From positions 62,001 through 126,000 of the forward strand of contig NZ_MQUS01000027.1 of the NCBI RefSeq assembly GCF_001953885.1: DNA of 64,000 nucleotides, in the 5' to 3' direction. The stretch comes from Streptomyces sp. IMTB 2501 (GTDB lineage: Bacteria; Actinomycetota; Actinomycetes; Streptomycetales; Streptomycetaceae). Shown piece by piece: positions 34,865-45,724 of the stretch (position 1 is its first letter; every line of letters begins with the position of its first letter). The position numbers were made by a program, and so were the translations under genes. The notes under the pieces were generated by a model. It saw only the letters and a list, made by a program, of their open reading frames with translations, made no database searches and was not told where the DNA came from.

Positions 34865-35707
34865 TCAGGGCGCGGTCAGCGGTGTGTACGCCCCCGGTGC
34901 CCGGTCGCGGTAGAACTGCCAGCGGTCGCGGACCTCGCGGAGCTTGGCCAGGTCGAGGTCGCGGACCACGAGTTCGGTCTCCTTGTCGCTCGCGACCTCG
35001 CCGACGAACTGGGCCTCGGGGTCCACGAAGTAGGTCGTGCCGTAGAAGTCGTTGTCGCCCAGGTCCTCCACGCCGACCCGGTTGATCGCGCCGACGAAGT
35101 ACTCGTTGGCGACGGCGGCCGCCGGCTGCTCCAGCTGCCACAGGTAGCGGGACAGTCCGCGCGAGGTGGCAGAGGGGTTGAAGACGATCTCGGCTCCGGC
35201 GAGGCCCAGCGCCCGCCAGCCCTCCGGGAAGTGGCGGTCGTAGCAGATGTACACGCCGATCCGCCCGGCGGCCGTCTCGAAGACAGGCCAGCCGCTGTTC
35301 CCCGGGCGGAAGTAGAACTTCTCCCAGAATCCCTGGACCTGGGGGATGTGGGTCTTGCGGTACTTGCCGAGGTAGGAGCCGTCCGCGTCGATCACGGCGG
35401 CCGTGTTGTACAGGACCCCCGGCTGCTCCTCCTCGTACATGGGCAGGACCAGGACGATGCCCAGCTCGCGGGCGAGGGACTGGAAGCGGCCCACGGTCGG
35501 GCCCTCGGGGATCCGCTCGGCGTACTCGTAGAAAGCCTTGTCCTGGACCTGGCAGAAGTAGGGGCCGTAGAACAGCTCCTGGAAGCAGAGGACTTGGGCG
35601 CCCTGCGCGGCCGCGTCGCGGGCGGCCTGCTCGTGGACCTGGATCATGGATTCCTTGTCGCCGGTCCACGCGGTCTGGAACAGGGCGGCACGGATCACTC
35701 GGCTCAT
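34865..35707 (-). CDS. Nitrilase-superfamily beta-ureidopropionase (copy 1)
   Basis: A 280-residue carbon-nitrogen hydrolase. The catalytic triad is readable: Glu44 in FQELF, Lys118 in GKYRKTHIP and Cys155 in CYDRHFPEGW. The sequence is close to beta-ureidopropionase/N-carbamoyl amino acid amidohydrolases, which release beta-alanine, CO2 and ammonia. It is the first gene of the unit running to the NCS1 permease. The paralogue at 38727-39569 has identical length and the same triad positions. Its promoter region carries two CGTGTCACG sites. Confidence 0.92.
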   Translation of the reverse strand: MSRVIRAALFQTAWTGDKESMIQVHEQAARDAAAQGAQVLCFQELFYGPYFCQVQDKAFYEYAERIPEGPTVGRFQSLARELGIVLVLPMYEEEQPGVLYNTAAVIDADGSYLGKYRKTHIPQVQGFWEKFYFRPGNSGWPVFETAAGRIGVYICYDRHFPEGWRALGLAGAEIVFNPSATSRGLSRYLWQLEQPAAAVANEYFVGAINRVGVEDLGDNDFYGTTYFVDPEAQFVGEVASDKETELVVRDLDLAKLREVRDRWQFYRDRAPGAYTPLTAP

Positions 35708-35772
35708 CGGGACCTCCGGTAGCTCGGTGTTCCGTGAGCGTAGAAAGCCCGCGAGGGTCCTTCGATTGGCAG

Positions 35773-35813
35773 CGTGTCACGTCTGTGGGCGTGCGGCGTG
35801 CCACCGTGTCACG
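35773..35813. promoter_or_regulatory. Paired CGTGTCACG palindromes before beta-ureidopropionase copy 1
   Basis: CGTG-T-CACG occurs at 35773-35781 and 35805-35813, 32 bp (about three helical turns) apart, with a near-match CGTGCCACC at 35797. The sites begin 66 bp upstream of the start. The same nonamer precedes the other unit at 39693. PucR, encoded just downstream, is the natural candidate binder. Confidence 0.55.
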
Positions 35814-35825
35814 CGTTCGCGATCC

Positions 35826-35867
35826 CATGTTTCACCGCCGTTTTCCCAGGTCGACGCATGTTTCACC
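35826..35867. repeat. CATGTTTCACC direct repeat at the pucR 3' end
   Basis: CATGTTTCACC occurs at 35826-35836 and 35857-35867, 31 bp apart; the second copy includes the pucR stop codon. It has the same spacing as the CGTGTCACG pair just upstream, so it may belong to the same regulatory region or be an incidental duplication. Confidence 0.35.
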
Positions 35868-37428
35868 CCTGTTGCGCATCGTGCGCGAGGAGCGCGATGT
35901 GGACGGAGGCCGCCTGTTCGAAGTCGTCCAGGTCGACGCCGAGGCGGGCCTGTATGGCCTCCAGGCGGCGATAGAGGGCGGGCCGGGAGACATGGTGGAG
36001 CTGGGCGGTGCGGGACTTGTTGCGGCCGGTCGCGAGATAGGTGCGCAGGACGTTCAGCAGCTCCGGTTCGGCGTCGCACAGCAGCCCGTCCAGTTCCCGC
36101 TCGGCGAAGGACTGTACGTGTGGGTCGTCGCGCAGCAGCCGGATCAGCCCGCGCAGATGGACGTCCTTCAGGCGGACGACGGCCGGCAGGTCGAGGACGG
36201 CCGAGGAGTCGGTGACGGCGTCGGCGACATGCCGGGCCTCGCGCAGCCCGGCGGGCACGTCGTCCCAGGCGGTACGGGGGTCGGCGGCGGCGACCACGGC
36301 CGGTGACCCGGCAGGCAGCCGGGCCGCGAAGTGCGCGGTGAGGGCCTCGGCGTCCTGGTCGCGGGCCAGGCTGAGCAGTACGGCGGCGGCGCCGTCGGCG
36401 AGTTCGGCGACCAGCCCGGACATCCCCAGCAGGCGCAGCACCCGGTCGAGTTCATCGGCGGTGCGGCCTGGGACGACGAGCGGGACGAAGGTGCGCCGGT
36501 TGACCGGCAGCCCGGCGGCGCGCGCCCGGGGCAGCAGTTGCCGGGCCGGTACGACACCGGAGACCAGGTCGGTCAGCAGGCTCTGCGCGGACTCCTCCTC
36601 CCAGGAGTGACCGGGGCCGCCGCCGAGCATGCGGTGCAGGACCAGCGCCTCGGCGGCCCGGTCGGCGAGCAGCCGCCCGGTGGCCGTCTCGCCCCGGTAG
36701 CCGCACAGCAGCAGCCGGCCCCAGCGCTCCCCGCGTCCGCCGAGTTCGGCGCTGATCCAGCCGCCGGCCGCGCCGGCAGAGGCCTGCCGGGCGATCCGCT
36801 CCCAGTCGCGCAGCACGTCGTCCACCGCGGACCGCTCCCCCGCCGTGGCGAGGACGCGGTGGGCGAGGTTGGTGAGCACGACCGGGCAGCCGCTGTGTAC
36901 GGCGACCTCGTCGAGGAGCCGTGGCAGGGGGGCGCCGGCCGTGATCAGAGCGGTGAGCGCGCTGCGCACCGACTCCGAGAGGCTGACGGCGGCGAACTTT
37001 CTCCGCACCAGGCGGGACTGGACCTCCTCGGTCAACTCGGCGAAGGGGAAGGGGCGGTGGAGGACCACCATGGGCAGGCCGCACCGTTCGGCGGCCCGCC
37101 GCATCACCTCGGGCGGGGTGGGAAAGGCACGGCCGAGACCGAGGACGACCGCGGCGGCCTCGGCCCGGTGGAGCGACTGGATGTACTCGGCCTGCTTGGC
37201 CTCGTCACCGGCGAGGAGCACACCGGTGGTGAGGACCATCTCGCCGCCGCTGAGCATCACCCCGACATCGGCTGCCTCGGCGACATGCACCCAGCGCACG
37301 GGCCGGTCGAGCTGCCCGGCACCGGCCACCACCTCGGGTTCCCCGGCGAGCACCCGCTCCAGGGTGAGCACCTGGCGGACGGAGAGGGCGGGTTCCCAGC
37401 CGTACCGGGTCTCGGAGGTGGTGGTCAT
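35863..37428 (-). CDS. pucR: PucR-family transcriptional regulator
   Basis: A 521-residue regulator. The N-terminal purine-catabolism regulator domain (about 15-135) includes VLTLERVLAGEPEVVAGAG and VRWVHVAEAADVGVMLSGGEMVLTTG split over residues 20-70; a central GGDEF-like/CdaR region follows, and the C-terminal helix-turn-helix (about 455-510) reads LLNVLRTYLATGRNKSRTAQLHHVSRPALYRRLEAIQ in pieces. PucR proteins sense ring-degradation intermediates. It is the last gene of the copy-2 nitrilase/aminotransferase unit and lies upstream of the second unit, well placed to control both. Confidence 0.93.
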   Translation of the reverse strand: MTTTSETRYGWEPALSVRQVLTLERVLAGEPEVVAGAGQLDRPVRWVHVAEAADVGVMLSGGEMVLTTGVLLAGDEAKQAEYIQSLHRAEAAAVVLGLGRAFPTPPEVMRRAAERCGLPMVVLHRPFPFAELTEEVQSRLVRRKFAAVSLSESVRSALTALITAGAPLPRLLDEVAVHSGCPVVLTNLAHRVLATAGERSAVDDVLRDWERIARQASAGAAGGWISAELGGRGERWGRLLLCGYRGETATGRLLADRAAEALVLHRMLGGGPGHSWEEESAQSLLTDLVSGVVPARQLLPRARAAGLPVNRRTFVPLVVPGRTADELDRVLRLLGMSGLVAELADGAAAVLLSLARDQDAEALTAHFAARLPAGSPAVVAAADPRTAWDDVPAGLREARHVADAVTDSSAVLDLPAVVRLKDVHLRGLIRLLRDDPHVQSFAERELDGLLCDAEPELLNVLRTYLATGRNKSRTAQLHHVSRPALYRRLEAIQARLGVDLDDFEQAASVHIALLAHDAQQG

Positions 37429-37446
37429 GGCCGTGCACCTGTTTCT

Positions 37447-38730
37447 CTAGTACGTGCTCCGCAGCGCCTGTTCGAGGATCGCCGCGCCCTCTTCCGCCTC
37501 CGCGACGGTGAGTGACAGCGGCGGGGCGACACGCAGGGCGCTGGTGTTGTGGCCGCCGCCCTTGCCGATCAGCAGGCCACCCTCGCGGGCCACCTCCAGG
37601 ACGGTGGAGGCCGCCTGCGGATCGGCCTCGTCCGTGCCGGGCTTGACCAGCTCGATGCCGATCATCAGCCCGCGCCCGCGCACCTCGCGCACGCCGGGCA
37701 GCTGGGCGGCGACGGCCCGCAGCCGCTCGATGAGCAGGCCGCCGACCCGGCGGGCGTTGCCCTGCAGGTCGTGTTCGAGGAGGTAGGTGAGGTTGGCGAG
37801 GCCGGCGGCCATCGTCAGCTGGGTTCCGCCGAACGTCGAAATGCTGTTGGCGTCCAGGCAGTTCATGATCTCGGCGCGGGCGATCACCCCGCCGATCGAG
37901 GCGCCGTTACCGATGCCCTTGGCGAAGGTGACGAGGTCCGGCGGGCCGCTCTGGGCGTGCGCCTGCCAGCCCCAGAAGTGGTCGCCGGTCCGGCCCCAGC
38001 CGGTCTGCACCTCGTCGGCGATCCACAGGATGCCGTGTTCCTTCAGCACCTCGTGGAAGGCGGCGTAGAGCCCGTCGGGCGGAGAGGTGAAGCCACCGAC
38101 GCCCTGGACGGGTTCGGCGATCAGCGCGGCGGGCGGGCGGGTGTGCCCGAGGATGTCCTTCAGGTCGGCGACGCACGCGTCGATGAACGCGCGGTCGTCC
38201 AGCTCGGCGAACGGCCCCCGGGTGCGCACACCGCCGTGCACGTAGAGGGTCTGCAGCGGGGACAGCGAGGTCGGCGACCAGGTGCGGTTGCCAGTGATGC
38301 CGACCGTGCTGAAGGAGCGGCCGTGGTAGCTGTTGCGCATGGCCAGGACGGTGTTGCTGCGCCGGTGGGCGGTGGCGAGTAGCAGGGCGGTGTCGTTGGC
38401 CTCGGTGCCGGAGGTGGTGAAGAAGACCCGGGCGTCCGGGATGCCGCTCACCTGGGCGATGCGCTCGGCGAGTTCGACCATCGGCCGGTTCAGGTACAGC
38501 GTGGACGAGTGGACGATCCGCCCGGCCTGCTCGCCGACCGCCTTGGTCACCTCGGGCAGCGCGTGCGCGGTCATCGTGGTCAGGATGCCGCCGAAGAAGT
38601 CCAGGTACTTGTTGCCGGCGGAGTCCCAGACGTGACGGCCCTCGCCGTGGGTGATCTCGATCGGCTCGTCGTAGTAGAGGGCGAGCCAGTCGGGCAGGAC
38701 CTGGCGGTGGCGGGAGTAGAGGTCGTTCAC
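37447..38730 (-). CDS. Class III aminotransferase (beta-alanine--pyruvate/AGXT2-like)
   Basis: A 427-residue PLP enzyme. FFTTSGTEANDTALLLA, RNSYHGRS, LIAEPVQGVGGF, WIADEVQTGWGRTG and the PLP lysine in VTFAKGIGNGASIGGV are all present. In this operon it most likely converts beta-alanine (or 3-aminoisobutyrate) to malonate semialdehyde. The GTG start at 38730 overlaps the stop of beta-ureidopropionase copy 2 (GTGA), so translation is coupled and product transfer is suggested. pucR follows 18 bp later. Confidence 0.93.
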   Translation of the reverse strand: MNDLYSRHRQVLPDWLALYYDEPIEITHGEGRHVWDSAGNKYLDFFGGILTTMTAHALPEVTKAVGEQAGRIVHSSTLYLNRPMVELAERIAQVSGIPDARVFFTTSGTEANDTALLLATAHRRSNTVLAMRNSYHGRSFSTVGITGNRTWSPTSLSPLQTLYVHGGVRTRGPFAELDDRAFIDACVADLKDILGHTRPPAALIAEPVQGVGGFTSPPDGLYAAFHEVLKEHGILWIADEVQTGWGRTGDHFWGWQAHAQSGPPDLVTFAKGIGNGASIGGVIARAEIMNCLDANSISTFGGTQLTMAAGLANLTYLLEHDLQGNARRVGGLLIERLRAVAAQLPGVREVRGRGLMIGIELVKPGTDEADPQAASTVLEVAREGGLLIGKGGGHNTSALRVAPPLSLTVAEAEEGAAILEQALRSTY

Positions 38731-39569
38731 GGCTGCACCAGCCCTTCGTAGGCGTCGGGGCGGCGGTCGCGGTAGAAGGCCCACTGCTGCCGCACTTCCT
38801 CGATCTGGTCGAAATCGAGGTCACGGACGAGGAGTTCCTCGGACTTGTCGCTCGCGACCTCGCCGACGAACTGCCCACGTGGATCGACGAAGTAACTGGT
38901 CCCGTAGAAGTCGTTGTCGCCGTACTCCTCCCGGCCCACCCGGTTGATGGCGGCGATGAAGTACTCGTTGGCGACGGCCGCGGCGGGCTGTTCCAGCTGC
39001 CACAGGTGGGCGGACAGCCCGCGGTGGGTGGCCGAGGGGTTGTAGACCAACTGGGCACCGTTGAGGCCGAGTTGCCGCCAGCCCTCGGGGAAGTGCCGGT
39101 CGTAGCAGATGTAGACACCGATACGGCCGACGCGGGTGTCGAAGACGGGCCAGCCCAGATTGCCGGGTTTGAAGTAGTACTTCTCCCAGAAGCCCTTGAC
39201 CTGCGGGATGTGGTGCTTGCGGTACTTGCCGAGGTAGGTCCCGTCGGCGTCGATCACGGCAGCGGTGTTGTAGTAGAAGCCGGACTGCTCGACCTCGAAG
39301 ACCGGGACGACGATCACCATGCCGGTCTCGCGCGCGAGGTCCCGCATACGACGCACCGTCGGCCCGTCGGGCACCGGCTCGGCCCAGCGGTAGTGCTCCG
39401 GCTCCTGGACCTGGCAGAAGTAGGGCGCGTTGAAGACTTCCTGGAACCCGATGACCTTGGCACCCTGCTGGGCCGCCGCGCGGGCGTGCTCCTCGTGTTT
39501 GGCCACCATGGACCCGGTGTCGCCGGTCCAGGTGGCCTGGACCAGTGCGGCTCGTACGACGTTGGCCAT
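38727..39569 (-). CDS. Nitrilase-superfamily beta-ureidopropionase (copy 2)
   Basis: A 280-residue paralogue of copy 1 with the same triad: Glu44 (FQEVF), Lys118 (GKYRKHHIP) and Cys155 (CYDRHFPEGW). About two-thirds of positions look identical by eye. Differences cluster around residues 85-130, near the substrate pocket, so the two copies may handle different carbamoyl compounds, for example from uracil and thymine, or form a mixed oligomer. ATG 39569 has AAGGAG six bases upstream. It heads the unit with aminotransferase and pucR. Confidence 0.92.
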   Translation of the reverse strand: MANVVRAALVQATWTGDTGSMVAKHEEHARAAAQQGAKVIGFQEVFNAPYFCQVQEPEHYRWAEPVPDGPTVRRMRDLARETGMVIVVPVFEVEQSGFYYNTAAVIDADGTYLGKYRKHHIPQVKGFWEKYYFKPGNLGWPVFDTRVGRIGVYICYDRHFPEGWRQLGLNGAQLVYNPSATHRGLSAHLWQLEQPAAAVANEYFIAAINRVGREEYGDNDFYGTSYFVDPRGQFVGEVASDKSEELLVRDLDFDQIEEVRQQWAFYRDRRPDAYEGLVQP

Positions 39570-39692
39570 GAGCTGCTCCTTCGACGGGACCGCCAAAGCC
39601 TCTACGCCCGTAGAACAGGCGCCAGAGGGACGAACGTAAGCCTCCGGGAGGCCCTTGCCAAGACCATCGTCGTCAACCCGCGGAGTCGATCA

Positions 39693-39701
39693 CGTGTCAC
39701 G
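39693..39701. promoter_or_regulatory. CGTGTCACG palindrome before beta-ureidopropionase copy 2
   Basis: The same nonamer as at 35773 and 35805, here 124 bp upstream of the start and within CACGTGTCACG. It links the second transcription unit to the first by a shared sequence element. Confidence 0.5.
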
Positions 39702-39775
39702 CCTCCGTGAGTGAGCGAAGGGACCGCTCGAAGGGGTGAAACGGAGCATACCGGGACGATGCCATCGGCCACCGC

Positions 39776-41758
39776 TCACGTCGCGTGTCCGGCCACCCGC
39801 AACGCGTGCACGAGATCCCAGTACCGCTCGTCGGAGACGGCCTGCGCGGCCCGGAGCAGCAGCGGCACGAGCCGGCCCGGATCGGACACGACGCTCCGCG
39901 CGGCCTCCTCCGCCGTACGCACCCGCACACAGGCGTCCAGCAGCGCCTCCGCCTCCCGCCGGCGCCCCTCCTCCGTCAGCCGCAGCACGGCCGCGCCGAT
40001 CTGCTCCGCCGGGCGGGCCACACCCTGCCGCAGCAGCTGCGCCCCGTCGGCCTCCCGGCCGGCGGTGCCGAGCGCGTCGGCGACACCGACGAGCTGCTCG
40101 GCGGCCAGCGAGGCGGCCTCCCACAGCAGCGTCGTCCAGTCAGCCCCGAGCCCGGCGCGATGCAGCGCGTCCGCGAGCGGCGGGAAGCGGCCGGGCGGCC
40201 ACTGCGCCACCTCGACCAACAGCGCATGCGCCTCCCCGCTGCGCCCTTCCCCCCGCAACCGCGCCAGCCGCTCCACGACCCCGGCCACCGCGGGCTCCGC
40301 CTCGGCATCCACGGCCTCGACAGGGCCCGCTGCGGGCTGGACCGGCTGCCCGGCCCCGGCGAACCGGGCCCCACGCGGAGTACGACGCTCGGGCTGGGCC
40401 GCGGGCACGGCCTCCGGCGGAGCCTGCGGTACGACGACCGGATCGGCCGCATCCTCCGCCATCCCGGCGAACCGGGCGCTGCCACGACGCCGTTTGCGGG
40501 GCTTGACCGGGGCGACGGGAGGCCCCGAGTCGGGCCCAGAGGCTCCGCGGACCGGCGCGGGCGAGGCGCCCGATCGGGAGCCGGCGGCGGGGGAGGTCGA
40601 CGCACCCTGTTCGGCAGCAACGACCGGGAAGGACGGCGCTCCCGCCTGCGAGGCCGCAGCCGGGGAGAACGGGGCAGCCTGAGGGGCCGCCACGTAGGAA
40701 CCAGAAGCCCCACGGACCGGCGCAGGCGACCCACCCGACCGAGAGCCGACAGCCGCAGAGGGCGACGCGCCCTGTCGGGCGGCGGTGACCGGGAAGGACG
40801 GCGGTCCCGTCTGAGGGGCCGCAGCCGGGGAGGACGGGGCGGCTTGGGGGGCCACGGCAGGGGCGGTATGGCCAGAGGAGGGGGTGGTGTGCGGGATCGG
40901 CGTGGCGTCGGGAGCGGATGCGGCGGCGTGGAGCGTGTCGGTGAGGGCGGGTCCGGCGGGCCGGGGTTCCGGGTCGGCCGCCGGGCGGTCGGCGAACTCG
41001 GCGTGCGAGGGGGCGTGGCCAGAGGGGGACGAGACCGGCCACTGGGCGCGATCATGATCGGCCCGCTGGAAGCGCGACGGCGCCCCGGCGGTCACCCCCC
41101 GTTCCGCCACGTAGCCCTCGCCATCGGTGTCCGCGAAGCGCGGCGGCACTTGAGCGGTCACCCCGCGCTCCGTCGCCCCCGGTCCCCCGCTCTCGTGCCA
41201 CACCGACCCGGAACCACTCCCGCGCCGCACCCCCAGCACGTCGCCCACTCCCCGTCGGTCCAACTCCGTCAATCGACCCCGGAGTTCCGCACACCTGGCG
41301 GTGGCGCGTTCGTGGTCGTCCTGGGCCCAGGCGAGGTCGACGCTGAGGGACTCGGCGTCCTCGGGAGCGGTCGGCGAGGACAGCAGGCGGTTCAGTTCGG
41401 CCTGGCGTTCCACCGCGTAGCGCTGTTCGCGGAGCATCACGTCGAGGCGGTCGACCAGGACGTCCCGCGCGCCGGGCCGGGCGTCGTACGCGATGAGCGC
41501 GGCCCGGTGCAGGGCGCGGGCGCGTTCCCGCTCGGCCGCGGCGGCCGCGGGGCCGTACACACCCGCGAGATCCTCCAGCAGCGCCTCCACCACGTCCCAC
41601 GGCGGCACCTCGCGCCCGTCCAGGCACGCCCGCATACCGTCGGGGTCGCGCTGCCAGAAGACCCCGCTCCAGCCTCCGCCCTGATCCAGGCGCGCCAGCA
41701 GAGCGTCCAGATAGCTCGCGAACTCCCGTACCCCACCAGGGAGTTGATCCACCGCCAT
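39776..41758 (-). CDS. Large repeat-containing protein with helical C-terminal region
   Basis: A 660-residue protein of a type found in Streptomyces without known function. Residues 1-170 are helical (FASYLDALLARLDQGGGWSGVFWQRDPDGM, EVPPWDVVEALLEDL) and resemble the N-terminal part of streptomycete helix-turn-helix-like proteins. Residues about 180-460 are disordered, Ala/Pro/Ser-rich, and contain a 55-residue tandem duplication. The last 170 residues are short helical repeats (RLRGEGRSGEAHALLVEVAQ, GREADGAQLLRQGVA, GRRREAEALLDACVR) of TPR-like spacing. A regulatory or scaffolding role is possible. It stands alone between pathway genes and the XRE gene. Confidence 0.7.
   Translation of the reverse strand: MAVDQLPGGVREFASYLDALLARLDQGGGWSGVFWQRDPDGMRACLDGREVPPWDVVEALLEDLAGVYGPAAAAAERERARALHRAALIAYDARPGARDVLVDRLDVMLREQRYAVERQAELNRLLSSPTAPEDAESLSVDLAWAQDDHERATARCAELRGRLTELDRRGVGDVLGVRRGSGSGSVWHESGGPGATERGVTAQVPPRFADTDGEGYVAERGVTAGAPSRFQRADHDRAQWPVSSPSGHAPSHAEFADRPAADPEPRPAGPALTDTLHAAASAPDATPIPHTTPSSGHTAPAVAPQAAPSSPAAAPQTGPPSFPVTAARQGASPSAAVGSRSGGSPAPVRGASGSYVAAPQAAPFSPAAASQAGAPSFPVVAAEQGASTSPAAGSRSGASPAPVRGASGPDSGPPVAPVKPRKRRRGSARFAGMAEDAADPVVVPQAPPEAVPAAQPERRTPRGARFAGAGQPVQPAAGPVEAVDAEAEPAVAGVVERLARLRGEGRSGEAHALLVEVAQWPPGRFPPLADALHRAGLGADWTTLLWEAASLAAEQLVGVADALGTAGREADGAQLLRQGVARPAEQIGAAVLRLTEEGRRREAEALLDACVRVRTAEEAARSVVSDPGRLVPLLLRAAQAVSDERYWDLVHALRVAGHAT
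40537..40860. repeat. Tandem 165-bp in-frame duplication inside the 660-residue protein gene
   Basis: Units starting at 40537 and 40702 are 165 bp apart, exactly 55 codons, and encode the blocks ending in GSRSGGSPAPVRGASG and GSRSGASPAPVRGASG. The copies differ at scattered positions, so the duplication is not very recent. Confidence 0.7.
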
Positions 41759-41897
41759 CGCTCAGCTCCCGCCCGGCCGCCGGCACTCTCGCCTGCCCAG
41801 GCAACACCAGCCGTGTTACGGCTCTGCTACACAGAGTTTTCCGGCAGTGCGCGGACAGCTCAGCGCGGGACCCCGGCCGCTGCGCGGAGCCGGCTCC

Positions 41898-42149
41898 TCA
41901 TACGGCCACGAGCGCGCACCGCGCGACCAGATCGTCCATCGACAGCCCGAGGACCCCGGCCAGCGCGGCCACGGTGAAGAACGCCGGTGTCGGCGCCCGG
42001 CCGGTCTCGATCTTGCGGAGCGTCTCGGCGGAGATGCCCGCCTGCTCGGCGACGTCGGCCATGCTCCGGCCACCGCGCGCCTCGCGCAGCAGCTGCCCGA
42101 GCCGCCGGCCGCGTTCACGTTCTTCGGGAGTGAGAGGGGCGCGCACCAT
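41898..42149 (-). CDS. XRE-family helix-turn-helix regulator
   Basis: An 83-residue single-domain regulator. ERGRRLGQLLREARGGRSMADVAEQAGISAETLRKIETGRAP spans the five-helix XRE fold with the recognition helix at ISAETLRKIETG. It is divergent from a methionine aminopeptidase gene, 59 bp between starts. Its own -10-like TATTAG ends nine bases before the ATG with no ribosome-binding site, so the message is probably leaderless. CCGGTAT overlaps the promoters of both genes and is the likely operator. Confidence 0.9.
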   Translation of the reverse strand: MVRAPLTPEERERGRRLGQLLREARGGRSMADVAEQAGISAETLRKIETGRAPTPAFFTVAALAGVLGLSMDDLVARCALVAV

Positions 42150-42158
42150 GCGCCCATT

Positions 42159-42201
42159 CTAATACCGGACCCCAGCGACCCCATTAAAATACCGGTATAG
42201 T
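42159..42201. promoter_or_regulatory. Divergent leaderless promoters with shared CCGGTAT elements
   Basis: Rightwards, CCGGTATAGT (TATAGT at 42196-42201) sits seven bases before GTG 42209. Leftwards, CCGGTATTAG (TATTAG at 42164-42159) sits nine bases before the XRE ATG, with TTAATG 17 bases further upstream as a -35. ATACCGGTAT at 42189-42198 is a perfect palindrome. Both -10 elements therefore overlap the same heptamer. Confidence 0.6.
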
Positions 42202-42208
42202 TATTGGC

Positions 42209-42976
42209 GTGATGGAACTGAAGACGGACCCATCGATCGACGCGATGCACGCGGCGGGCCAGGTCGTCGCGCGGGCCCTGACGGCCGTACGACAGGCCGC
42301 GGACGTCGGCGTCCCCCTGCTGGAGCTGGACGAGGTGGCGCGGGAGGTGCTGCGCGAGGCCGGGGCGACCTCACCGTTCCTCGGCTACCGCCCCTCCTTC
42401 GCCCCGACCCCCTTCCCCGCGGTGATCTGCGCCTCCGTGAACGACGCGATCGTGCACGGCGTCCCCACCGGGTACCGGCTCCGCGACGGCGACCTGGTCT
42501 CCGTGGACTGCGGTGCCGAGCTGGCCGGCTGGGCCGGCGACTCGGCGCTCAGCTTCACGGTGGGCCGCGCCCGCCCGGCGGACCTGCGCCTGATCGAGAC
42601 GGCCGAGCGGGCACTGACGGCCGGTATCGACGCGGCCGTCGTCGGCAACCGCATCGGCGACATCTCCCACGCCGTCGGCCGGGTCTGCCGTACGGCCGGC
42701 TACGGCATCCCGCACGACTTCGGCGGCCACGGCGTGGGCCGCCGGATGCACGAGGACCCCGAGGTCCCGAACGAGGGCCGCCCCGGCCGGGGACTTCCGC
42801 TCCGTCCCGGCATGGTCCTGGCCATCGAACCCATGCTCATCGCCGGCGGCAAGGACACGTACCACACGGCGGGGGACGGCTGGACCCTCCGCACGACGGA
42901 CGGCTCCCGCGCGGCACACGCGGAGCACACGGTGGCGATCACGCAGACCGGTCCGAGGGTTCTCACTGAGCGGTGA
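42209..42976 (+). CDS. map: Type I methionine aminopeptidase
   Basis: A 255-residue M24 metallopeptidase that removes initiator methionine. Metal ligands are visible in DLVSVDCGAEL, AGWAGDSALSF, the HDFGGHGVGRRMHEDP stretch and MVLAIEPML, with the last glutamate in AEHTVAIT. The start is GTG 42209 or the adjacent ATG 42212; neither has a Shine-Dalgarno, and the -10 lies directly upstream. Streptomyces usually has other map genes beside translation genes, so this XRE-linked copy is probably a conditional isoform. Confidence 0.92.
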   Translation: MMELKTDPSIDAMHAAGQVVARALTAVRQAADVGVPLLELDEVAREVLREAGATSPFLGYRPSFAPTPFPAVICASVNDAIVHGVPTGYRLRDGDLVSVDCGAELAGWAGDSALSFTVGRARPADLRLIETAERALTAGIDAAVVGNRIGDISHAVGRVCRTAGYGIPHDFGGHGVGRRMHEDPEVPNEGRPGRGLPLRPGMVLAIEPMLIAGGKDTYHTAGDGWTLRTTDGSRAAHAEHTVAITQTGPRVLTER

Positions 42977-43107
42977 CAGGCCGGCCGGCCCCAGGGGCGC
43001 GGGGGACTGGGCGAACATGCCCACCCCACCGGATCGTGTCATCGTGGGCATGAACGGCCCCCACCCGGTTACCCGGCGGAGCCAGTCGTCAGCGAAGGAA
43101 CCTCGCC

Positions 43108-45652
<2,545 letters not shown>

Positions 45653-45678
<26 letters not shown>

Positions 45679-45724
45679 CGGTCACGCAGACCCAGCCGCC
45701 CGCAGCCGAGCGGTGAAGGTCACG
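45653..45724. repeat. Imperfect 38-bp tandem duplication at the clp stop codon
   Basis: The stretch CCCAGCCGCCCACGCCCGAG leading into the TGA stop (45653 onward) is repeated from 45691 with a few changes, including GAGCGGTGA. The period is 38 bp, so the second copy is out of frame and lies between the clp and gamma-glutamyltransferase stops. Confidence 0.6.

Noticed and set aside
41898..42976. The XRE/methionine aminopeptidase pair considered as a toxin-antitoxin system.
   Set aside because: The enzyme has a complete catalytic site of housekeeping type and the genes are divergent rather than overlapping; a regulator-target pair fits better.
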